A program made the translations under genes and the position numbers. A stretch of DNA of 64,000 nt from Prinia subflava (lineage: Eukaryota; Chordata; Aves; Passeriformes; Cisticolidae). The stretch is from positions 60,475,803 to 60,539,802 of the forward strand of contig NC_086283.1 of assembly GCF_021018805.1 (NCBI RefSeq), in the 5' to 3' direction. Below are positions 13,006 through 23,559 of this stretch, piece by piece; within the stretch, counting starts at the first letter, position 1; each line of letters begins with the position of its first letter. The notes beneath the pieces are model-generated. The model was not told the DNA's origin, searched no databases, and was given only the letters and a program-made list of their open reading frames with translations.

Positions 13006-13853
13006 GTACCTTCTGCTCTGCATTTTTCAGATGAGGTCCTCAGCAGGAAGAAATTCAACTTGTGGGTCCGCATATCCAGGTGGGACATGAGAGAGGAAAT
13101 GGAGTGGAGCAGGAAGGTGGTTGAGTGTCCTCACAGCACAGCTTGGTGTGCAGAAGAGTAAAGCCCTCTGCAGTAGGCAGGCAGAAGTTAAATGTCTGCC
13201 TTCTGTGGGGCTGTGAGGTAGGACATAAGTTTTGGATTCAAGGGTGCAAAGTGCCAGGGGTGGCATGTGATAAGCCAGCTCCTGGGCTAGAAGGAGACTG
13301 AGACTGACCTGATAGCACTGTCGTGTGTCCATGTAGACATGTCTGTGCCACTGCAGGAAGCTGCTGTCCATACACGGAGCTGGGGAGGCTGCTCCGTATA
13401 TGGAGCCAGTGGGGGTGGGCACAGACAACAAGCGTAAGCACGACTCAACTCTTTGGTGTGCTGAGGTCAGTCAGATTTTTCCTTTCCTATCCTTTCTGAA
13501 GAGCTACGTTGTACTTCCTTGTTCTTCATGGTCCTGGCACATCCAGAAGCTGCTACCATGCTGGAGAGAGCTGTCTCAGCCAGAGGCAGGTCTCCCTAGC
13601 AGCTGTGCTAACACCTCTCCCAACTTTCCCTTCACCATCTGGAAGAGGCTCTCTAAACCTAGCTGTGCCAGCTCTTAGTATTTTTGACAGCTGCTGGCGC
13701 TGCTTTCATTGCCTGCAAGGACTGCAATGCCAGCAGCAAGCCACGCCAATCTCTTGCTCATTTGGGGGTAGCTGGGAGAAGAACTGTGTCCTGCCTTTAA
13801 ATGCTTTCTTTCCTTCCTGTAGAAGCAGTTATCAATGTGGACTAGATAATTTT

Positions 13854-14125
13854 CATAGAATCATAGCAATGCTGAGTTGGAAGGGACTCATCAGAATCAT
13901 CAGGCCCAGCTCCTGTCCCTACACAGGGCACCCCAAGAATCACACCATGTGCCTGAGAGTGTTGTCCGAATGCTTCTTGAACTCTGTCAGGCCTGGTGCT
14001 TGCTCCATGGGGAGCCTGTTCCAGTGTTCAGCCACCGTCTGGGGTGATACCCAACCTAAACCTCCTTTCATGCCTCCATGAATCTTGTCATTGGTCATGA
14101 GAGTGAAGAGCCTAGATGTCTTCTG
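13854..14125 (-). mobile_element. CR1 LINE fragment, 3' end
   Basis: It begins with catagaatcatag, the reverse complement of the CR1 3' octamer tail. Next come gagttggaagggactcatcag and accatgtgcctgagagtgtt, standard CR1 3' UTR text. It is 5'-truncated and is a non-coding relic. Confidence 0.8.
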
Positions 14126-17100
14126 GCCCGTGTTCCCTTCATTTTGTTCTCTGCTTCAGCCCTTGTGCTAGTTTAGAGTTCAGTCTGAAAAAAGATCACC
14201 AGTGATGATACAGGTTTTGTGGAAGATGCTTCTGAGCTCAGATAGCAGGCAGTTCAGGGAGCAAAACTCAGTGTCTGAAGGACAAGCCTGACAGAGCTAG
14301 GTGACTTAAAATGCACAGATTGGGTTGTTTGCCGAGAAGGTCTAGATGCTTGTTCTTGATTCTCTCCAGATCTCTTACACCTACAAACTAGGGAAACCGG
14401 GCATATTTAGATGGTAAATTTTTTGCAGCAAGTACAGTGATAAGCTTGCTGCATCAAGAACCTAAGACATGGTCAAAAACTGCATAAGAAAGACATGGTC
14501 AAAACCTGCATCTAGAAAGCTAGAAACCCTGGGCAGGACTGTGAAGAGCTACTGGGACCATTCAAGGGACTCTATATCTGTGTGGCATCTGTGCTTCAAG
14601 GTTTTTGAGGTAAAACCAGACAAAGCTAAACCTGCCCCTTGCTAGTGCTGGCAGTCCTCCAACCTCCCACTTGAAGCAGGCCTGAAAACTCCAGCAGTCC
14701 CTTCCCACCAGCACTGCTGTGGTTTTGTGGCTCCTCCAGCCTCTCTGAGTTGTTGTGTGGGCTCAGGTGCCAAGGGTGCGCTGAGCACTGCAGGTCTGTC
14801 CAGGCTGTGCCTTGTGGCACTGAGATGTGCTGGCCCTGTGCCCACATGTGACGTGGGACTGCCTGACCACTGACAGAGGAAGATACGCTTGTCCTGTCCT
14901 TGGGGAGCCATGGGGTTGGGTCTCTGTGAGGATATGGGGATATGCCAAGGGGATATGTTAGACAATTTGATCTCAGTATATGCTTGTGCCATGGGGATGT
15001 TAAACATGTGGATCTCAATGTGTTTTTGTCTGGCACGTTGCTTGTAATTCTCAAGTGTCACCAAGAATAAGAAAAAAATTGATTTCTGGAAGTTCTATTG
15101 TAAATACCTAAGAGCCTTCCTTTTAGCAAAGTTAGTCTAAGTTTCAAACTACTCTTTTGATTTCTGTCAGAAGAGTCCAATAAATCTGGATTGTAAACCT
15201 GTAGGAAACTCTTACATGTAAGCACTGATGAGAAGAGAGAGGGGCCTTGAAAGTACTCATTCCTCAAAGGACAGAGCCTCTTGATTCCTCTTCTGCCCAA
15301 GTTTTGGTATAGTCAGGCCCTGAGTAGACTTTGAGAAAGAAGTGGACTATACAGCCTAGGAGAATATTATTTTCTATATTGGAGATTTTTTTTTTGTATT
15401 TACTCTTCTACTTCACTTGAAATAGAAATAAATCTTTGTCTTGTTTGTAATGAAGTGTCTCTGAGTGCACTCCTTCAAGCCTTCCCTGTACCCCTGAGAC
15501 TGGGAGGCATACAGAGCAAGATGCGTGGCATGTGGTGCTCATTGCTTTTCACCCTGTCTTACCTTAGCTTTTTTTGGTCTGCTGGGTTGCTGAAGACATT
15601 AGGGGGAAGGAGGAGGGACAGGTTAGCAAGGCCAGGACACAGGTGGCCTGGTATCAAACTTCTGCAACCCCTTGAGTCACCAGCCTGCTTTGAGGGTCTC
15701 CTGTCAAGCCATAAGCATGCCCCAGACATCAATGCATGAAGCTCTGTCCCACCCATGTGTCTCTGCTAGAAAAGGGGACAGGTAGGGAAGGCCACTACCT
15801 TTGAGAGGAACAAAAGCTCAGGGATGGGCAAGGGGATTGTGTTTGGCATTAATTACTCTCTGAATGCTCAAACATGGAGCTCGGCCAGCTAGATGGGGTG
15901 TTACCGCTGGAAACATGCTGTCCTGTGGCAGCAGCACTAGAAATGCTTGGTCTTGCCTCCTGCACCTCAGGCCAGTTAGGTTTTTTTGGCTGCAGAGATG
16001 GAGTTCCCGCAGCCACAGGCTGACACTGTGTTCACCTTATACAATGGCAACATCTCTGGGAACAATTCATCAAGCAATAACCATAGCTAATGGGGGGTGT
16101 AACAGGCCTTCAGGGGCAGCTCCACACCTCGGGATGATGAACAGGCTTGCACATGGGTAAGATGATGGCAGGTGTTGCCCCTTGTCTGGCTGAGAGGGTG
16201 GTGACTGGCTTCCTGAGGGTGTTTGGGGGATAGTGAATTCTGCAGCTGTCAACAGCCCAAGCTGCCAGGAGGGCTATGAATGATATAAGAACAGGTCGTT
16301 TAATCTGCCAAGTTACCAAAGAGCAGATAGGAAAGACTTCCTCAATAGCTTTGGGTCTCACAGGTATGAATTATCTGCCTTTGAAAGTGACAAGGAATGG
16401 ATCACTTCTGTCTATCAGAAAGAGTAGGCAGGGGAAGCAGCTGCCATTTGGCCAGGAGGGAGTACCTTGGAGGGAGTCCAGAGCTTTGTGAGCTGTAATT
16501 GGAGGGCAGTCCATATAGCTGGAGTTGGGTTTTAGCTGTATCCATTACCTGGAGTTGCCATGTCAGTGACCAGAGAGGGCATCCCACTCATGCAGCACCT
16601 GGAAGTGAACTAATGTGTGCACAGGAAGGCTGATGGAGGTCTAACTTCACAGAGTCTGGTGTACGAGAATACAGTGGCCCAGGCTGGCACAAAGAACGAC
16701 TTTACACCCTTGTCTTGGTGTGTGATCCTGAAGCCCTGGTTTGTCGGAAGCCCTCTCTAGGCAGCAGAGCTATTTCTTAACTCAGTCCAGTTGAAATGTA
16801 TGTCTTCTCATGTCCAAGGTCAAGAAGTCAAGGCAGGAGATGGTGACATGTACTATACCTGGAAGCTGGTGTTATTTTTGGGAGTTACTTTTGGATGTGG
16901 TGCAGCCATCCAATCCCTCTTTGTGTGGGCAGACTTAGGCGGAGGGAGGCCCAACTAAGGGCTGCCAGACTGAACTCTCACCGCTCCTGCAGCATTGGAA
17001 CACAGGGTACAGCTGGCCAACATGAAATATCCTGGACACACTGCTTGGGCTAAGAGGAAAAGAGGCTGTATCCTAGCCTCTTCTGATGATAGGAATAGGG

Positions 17101-17866
17101 TCATTGTACACTCAGGGCCACATGTCTGGCTGAAAATGGCCATGGAGAGGAAGCAGGAATGCTAACTGTGGGCTCGCTCCAAAGAGCTTACTGGACTCAC
17201 TGCTATCCCTTCTCTGATGCCAGGAAGCTAAGATTCATTAGCCATTTAAGAATTTGCAAAGCTGTTGTCTGGATGTGAACTATACAAAGACATCCTAATT
17301 GATTAAGGAAGAACTTCTGACCTTTTCTGTTCAGTGTCAGCACCAGAGCTCTTGGTCCGATCACTGAGACACAGCTTGCTTGGTGTGTGAACCACTCTGA
17401 GTCAATTATCCTTGTGGCTGGATCTTGCAAGGACACCACCTGCATCTCATGTTGACCTCTTCCACTTGTGAAAAAGTGCTGGTGAATCCAGGCTGTCAGC
17501 TTCTGAGTTTAACAAGTGATGTCCTGGACCTCATATCACTTCTACAGCCATATCTTTTAGCATAAAGCCTGCCATCAGGCTCACTGGAGTGGCCCAGAAT
17601 TGGCCAATTAAGTAGTGGCTCCCTAGCCACCCTTCCTGTGTTCTCAGGTTTATGGCTGCAAGAATAGTGGAGGAGGAAGACTTACAGGCTATCAGCATTG
17701 TGTTATCTTCAACAGGCAGATCATGATATCCTCAGAGAAGGTTTCCTTCTCTTCATCAGGAGGCACACACTGATGGTGATGATTTCTTCCTTCTCCACCT
17801 TTGGGTACGCTTGAGTTTATTTATGTGTGTGTATTCTTTTTCAGTAATTCCCAAATTGTTTTTGGT

Positions 17867-17867
<1 letters not shown>

Positions 17868-17900
<33 letters not shown>

Positions 17901-18066
17901 CTTGTTTTTTTTTTTTTTTTTTAAATTTTTTTTTGGGGGGGGGTGTTGTTGTTGTTGTTGTGTTTGTTTGTTTGTTTGGGTTTTGGTAGTTTTCTGTTTG
18001 GGTGTTTTGTTGGTTTTGTTTTGGTCTTTGTTTTGTTTTGTTTTGTTTTGGTTGGTTGGTTTTTTG
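17868..18066. repeat. T/G-rich compound simple repeat
   Basis: About 200 bp consisting almost only of T and G: long T runs, a run of nine G, then (TTG)n, (GTTT)n and (GTTTT)n arrays. The complementary strand is an A/C polypurine-poor tract whose lysine- and asparagine-rich ORF is an artefact of composition. Confidence 0.85.
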
Positions 18067-18619
18067 TTCTCCTCGTTTTCTCTAAAATTGCCTTTACTTG
18101 AATAACATGGGCTTGCATTTCTGCAGCAATGAGTGACTGACCACTGCAATGGACTTGGACCCTGGAGTTGCAGGCTGGTGTTGCCCTGGAGTTACAGACA
18201 GGTCAGGCCACACAGAATAAATGCCTAAGTGGGAAGTGCCATCCTGTCATAGAGTGAGAGGCCATGCCTGGGGATTATTGTTGATGTTGATGGCTTTTTC
18301 ATGGAGGAAACAGAGGATGATTCAGGGCTTAAACCTTTATGCAGGAAACACTTGTTAAAAAAGTTTTCCTTCTTAGGTAATTTCTTCTGTATTTTGTTTT
18401 CCTGGAGGTTTTCTCCACACCCCCCCGCCTTCTAGAGAAAAGGCAAAAGAAAAAGCCCATTTGAAGCAACCAGGGAAAATGGTTTCATGCTTCCCACTTA
18501 AGTGGATGTAAGATATAGTACCTCTCTGCCACAACAGGAGCTGAACTTAAATCCAGGAAAACCTTATGCAGTTGGGGAGACTTCATAGCACCTTCCACTA
18601 CCTAAAGGAGGCCTAGAGG

Positions 18620-18872
18620 AAAACTGGAGAGGGACTTTTGTCAAGAGCCATGTGCTAGGACAAAGGGCAGTGACTTCAAAGTGAAGGAAGGTGGATTTAG
18701 ATCAGATATTTGGAAGAAATTCCTGTCAGCGTGGAGAGGCACAGGCACAGGTTGCCCAGAGGAGCTATGGATGCCCCACCCCTGGAAGTGTTCAAAGCCA
18801 GGCTGGATGGGTCTGTGAACAATCAGGGGTGAAAAGAAATGATCTTTAAGGTCTTTTTCAACCCGAACAACT
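18620..18872 (+). mobile_element. CR1 LINE fragment, 3' end
   Basis: The sequence follows the CR1 3' UTR in order: gagggacttttgtcaagagc, gtttagatcagatatttgg-like text, ggcacaggttgcccagagga, cctggaagtgttcaaagcca and gatctttaaggtctttttcaac. It is 5'-truncated. The usual octamer tail is missing, and very GC-rich DNA begins within a few bases of the 3' end. Confidence 0.85.
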
Positions 18873-18874
18873 CG

Positions 18875-19066
18875 GTGCTGCCGCTAGGGAGCACTGCCGG
18901 CCGCGGCGGGCGGGACGGAGCGCGGAGCGCCGCTGGAAAAGGCGGCCGGAGGGAGGCTCGTCCTGGCACAGAGCGCGGCGCCGAGCTCCGAGGGCGCACA
19001 CGGGAGCTGCCCTCAGCCGCCGGCCGAGTCCGGACGAGCAAGCAGCCGTGTCCAGGGGCATGTGAT
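18875..19066. other. Isolated GC- and CpG-rich patch
   Basis: About 190 bp of dense CpG sequence (for example gccgcggcgggcgggacgg) stands in ordinary-composition DNA, directly after a CR1 3' end. No start codon followed by a convincing ORF or splice donor is seen. It could be a small CpG-island promoter, for example of a non-coding RNA, or GC-rich DNA captured at the CR1 insertion. Confidence 0.5.
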
Positions 19067-22000
19067 TAATGCTGCACCCAAGCTCTGTTTTATTGCTTTC
19101 ATGAGTTCCCGAGGAGATGGTCTGCAGAGGAGAGAGCTGATAAAAGCATCGTTATTAAGGCTGCAAAGCACAGATCACAAGCTATATCTTGATTTCTTTG
19201 TGTTTTCTGTGTCCTGTCAGTGAAAATCTCAGGCTGTGTGAGGGAGACACACGCACAGTTCATGCTCAGCACCCCAAGTTCATCTGGATGGACTGAATTT
19301 CAGGCGATGGGATTAAACAAGTGCCATTCCCCCTGCTTTATGTGAGCCCATACCAGGAATACTGGATCCAGTTAGGGTAACCCACAACATGAAAATCGTT
19401 CTTATATTGGAACTCAACTGAGGCCATCAAGGCAGGGAGCTGGTGCACAGGATAGGCTGAAGGAATCAGGGTTGTTCTCATGGAGAGTAGGTTGAGCATG
19501 GACTCTAACTTGCAGTCTGAAGGAGGGTTACGGAGAAGATGGAGCTGGGGTCTTCTCTGAAGTGCACCAAGATGGGGAAAGAGGCAAGGAGCTTAAGCTG
19601 TGCTGAGGGAAAGCTCGGTGAGACATAAAGGAAAAACATTCTTTCCTTGAAAGAAAAAACATTCTTTCCTGGGATGAGGACAAAAGGGGGACGATCTCAT
19701 GCCTTGGAGAAGATCAAATCTCTACTCACTTTTTCTACAGTTATATGATTTCCTGGTGAAATAGGAGAGTCAGACCAGGTGGTGGCGCACTGGTGAGCCT
19801 GGTTGGACATACAGCTCTGGTCTGTGGAGCCCTGGCAGCGTTAAGAGAGGTATTTATTTAAGTGGTAAACACAGGATGGGAAGGAGCAGAGTTAACAAGC
19901 TCTGGGCAGGAAGTGGTGCCCAAAGAGGGAGTGGGTATTTGCTGTTTCCAGGATTTACTGCTTAAAGTCAATATTAGTAAATTAATCAGCAAATTTGTCT
20001 TATCACTGCAAAAGCAGGCACTTATGGGGTGGAATGGCTTTCACTGACTTGTGCTAGCCTTTGGCTCCAAGTTCCTTGCCCACTTCTTTCTGCTGAGGCT
20101 TAGCTATGATTTCACTTCTGCTACGGACAGGAAGATTCTTCTGATCCAAAGCATCACCCATGAGCAACAGCCTGCCACAGATCACCCCTGACATTCAGCG
20201 GATATAAGGGACTCCATATATTAAGAGCAATTTGAGAAGTGGGAAGTCAGGGTGCACAAACCAAACAACTTCCCTTGTCCCATAGAGTTGGAAGTATGTT
20301 TCCTGAAAGGATATTGAAAGGTAATCAACATGGATAGAGGAGAGTCTGGTTCTCCAGGATACGATGTTAGGTTTCCTCTCCTCAGCTGTCATGTCATGGC
20401 TGTCAGCCCTCAGGATGGCTTCCTGTGCTCTGCAGGAGAGGGGACAGGGCCTGAAGCCCTGAGAAAAGCTCACAGGAGCATGTTCAATCCAGCCCAGTTG
20501 ACATTAACCAATATCCCGCTGAATCTCGCTAGGGAGGAGACAACCACAGTGGTCATGTCCACTGTGTACCACAACATGCCTTCATCTGTGTGCCTCAGGA
20601 AGCAGGTCAGAGCATCCTGGAGGAGCCTCAGGCAGCCCCGCCACTTTAATGCACAGCAAGGATCACTGTGTTACACACTTATCTGGCTCCCTGTGCTGGC
20701 CCCATAGCTCAGGGGTGCATATCTCCCTGCACCCATATCTTTGCCAGTAAGCAGGCTGCAGTAGTTAAAGGTCTCTGGCCTCTGCCAGACTTCTCCTTCA
20801 TGTCAGACCCAAACTTCTCGCACGGAGAGTGAAAATTTACTTTGTTGGACTCTCTGTCAATGGTACTGGGTAAAGACATCTGTCTTTGACTTAGGAAGAC
20901 AGGAAGAGAGGGAGAAGGTTATTTGTTGCACCTGCAAAACAGCAGCCTCCCTATCCTAGATACAGCTGCCCTTGCCAGCCTATCCCCAGCTCCACTCAGG
21001 CAGCAGAACCTACCTCAGGGGTACACATGGACCATCATGAGCCCAGCTTCACACCTGAACCCCATCTGTGTAAGCAACAGCTCTGTTATCTGTCCTCTCA
21101 ACAGAGAAGGAAGCAGTGCATGGCTAGTTAATGTGTTGATTATGAGGGCTTTATCTTTCTCTTGTTTAGTTTGCGATAAGGTTTATTGTTTGTATATACA
21201 CCTTTCTTACTGTCTGCCAGAGAAGACAGACTAAGAGCAGCCCTAACAGACAGTGTACAGTAGCTGGGACGACTCCAGGACTTCCTAGCCACCAAAGGCA
21301 TCTCCACAGAGGCAGGCAGAGGTGCTCGCTCTGGTTTCTGCATATCTCTGCCCTCAGGGAGCTCCCCCAGCCCTTCCAGTGTGAGGATTAGTACTGCTGC
21401 CCATGTGTGCTTTGAGAGTGAGTGTTGCCCCATGTTCATGGATACCTCACTCTGCCAGGCCCTCACCACCTCCTACTGCTTCACTTCACAAAGGAGAAGG
21501 TGGAATGCAGTCGTTCTGTGCCCTCCTTGATGGATGTGAGCTGTATGATGAGTCTAAAGCCCCCCCAGAAGTTTCTTCTCCCCAAAATGTCCTGTCTGGA
21601 AGACAGGAGAGTCTAAATGTCTGCAGATGCAGAGTGGGCAGCATGGCTGATTCCCACTCCCTGTCAGCACAGAGGGTTGGAGAGCTGGGAAGGGCCACTG
21701 GTTCTTGCTGGTCTCTGCCATGGCATATGTGAGGCTCCACCAGGTGGAAGGGTCTCCTGGCCTGCCTGGCAGCAGCCACAGCCCAGCCTTTCTGCAGCAT
21801 GGTGAGGGTACCACACTTGCAGGAGGACCCCAGCACAACTGTTGTGATGTTGCTCAACCTCCAGCCTCTGGCTCTACTTCAGGCCAGTGCAGCCTCAGCT
21901 GCCTTCCCCCCGTGCCTTGGTGTAAGAGCAAACCTCCCAGACAGAAGCTCGTTCCATGCTGCAGGGCTTCCACAAGGTCCTTTTGTTATACCTTAGATAT

Positions 22001-22971
22001 TAGGGGTTGTGGGTGAGGTTTGAGTGGTTTGTGGCAGAAGCTGAGAGATCCTGTTCAGCTGCCACCAGTACAGTGACTCAAGGGGAGAGCAAAAATCATG
22101 TTAGCCGATAAGTCTGTGGAGACCAAAACAATGTCAGGATACCTGTGTAGGGAAACCCATCCCTCCAGGAGCTGCCCATGGGGGATGGAGCTGGATTTGC
22201 TTTGGTATGGTGCTGTTGAATGCTTTCTGCTTTGACACCCAGCAGGTGCTTTAGAGCTTCTGGCAGTGTATCTGTAGAGGTCGGGATTTCAGCAAGGGGA
22301 GGCTGTGCGAAGAGCTGGCAAGCACTTGCTCCTCAGTGCTCAGGTCCCTGGGACCAAAGCAGGGGTGGGATGTCAAGGGTGTCCATCCTGTCACTGCAGA
22401 GACTCTTACTGGTGTTCACCAGTTAGATGTCACACATGCTGTGACACAGAGCGTCGAGGGCTTTGGGACAGCAGCAGCAACAAGTCCAGAGCCATAAAAA
22501 AAAAATCCCCCAAATCGAGGGTGCCCTCAGGGCCTGGCCAGCCCTGTGTTCTGGGAGACAGGCCCTTGGGAATCAGACAATGGTAATATGACCTCCACTC
22601 CTCGTCAAGAGGAGAAGGACCCTCTGTGTCAGGATGTTACAGGAATGTAAGTGAGCCTCTTCCCTTGCTATGCACAGGAACAAGGATCACAAGTCCCATA
22701 ACATGGGGAGAGACACAGGATGCCCCATTACCTCCTGGCTTCAGGAGAAATCCTGTGTGAAGACTGGAGAGACAGAAAGACAATAACTGTGCAGAGTGCC
22801 TCCTGTCTTTGCCCCAAATGGCATTTTCCTGACAAAAGTGTATCATTCAGCCAAGTTTCAGCCCAAAGCACTTAGCTGTTTTCAACCAGCTTTTGTTTGT
22901 CTTACGAGGTCAGAGTGAAGCTGCCCAGAAATTAAAAACAAAAAATATTTCCAGCTTAGGAAATCAAGATA

Positions 22972-22977
22972 TTTATT
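22972..22977 (-). terminator. Candidate poly(A) signal of HEMGN
   Basis: AATAAA on the minus strand, about 470 bp after the HEMGN stop codon. It is the first clear canonical signal downstream. Use of this site is an inference. Confidence 0.4.
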
Positions 22978-23449
22978 GCAGAGGAAAACAGGCTATGAGA
23001 AGAACTTTCAGACTGAAAATAGTGCTAAGAGTGGCAGTGTTTATAGGGTGCAGTAAAAAGCCCAAGCTGGGCTTCTCCAGCCAGCTAAAAATCATGGTGG
23101 GTGTCAGCTTTGCAGTGCCCTTCACATTTATACAAATAAGAAATTACTTTCAGAAACATAGATTGATGCTAGACTGTATGACTGAACTGTACTGTAGCAG
23201 AGCACCATGAAGCCTTCCATGGGCCCAAGGAAACAAGCCTGTTTGCAGAGAGAGCAGGGAGCTTATAAACCACAGGTGACTTCTTAGGGCCTGCTTCTCT
23301 GGCCTGGAAGAAGCATAAAAAGCAGAGTGACAAGGAGATTATGGGCTTTATGACTCCCAAGAAAGCAGCTGCTAAAAATCACTGTGCCATACTTATCAAG
23401 TTGGTAAGGCAAGAGTCAAAATAAAAAATATCCCCAAATAATCAGAAAG

Positions 23450-23559
23450 TTAATACAGAACATGTGTGTTGAATTCGTTATCCTGGTGGTCATTTTCCAG
23501 AGGAGTATTAAACTCTTCTAGGATGTCTGCTTCTGCTGGTTTCAGCACATCCTCTTCAC
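23450..23559 (-). CDS. HEMGN: HEMGN coding exon 4
   Basis: 110 nt including the stop TAA (23452-23450). The acceptor reads CATGCCTTATAG. It encodes the acidic tail GEEDVLKPAEADILEEFN and ends NTHVLY. It joins exon 3 in phase 1 to make a glycine codon. Confidence 0.87.

Larger units (their letters stand above)
11656..23449. other. Intergenic region between FOXE1 and HEMGN
   Basis: Nearly 12 kb with no supportable coding exon on either strand. In human, TRMO lies between these two genes; I found no TRMO-like peptide in the open frames. The region holds three CR1 fragments, a T/G-rich tract and an isolated GC-rich patch, each listed separately. There are also several short imperfect tandem duplications, for example near 12718-12775, 14468-14510 and 19633-19670. 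Confidence 0.5.

Noticed and set aside
17841..18149. Lys/Asn/Thr-rich minus-strand ORF
   Set aside because: A translation of the T/G-rich simple repeat.
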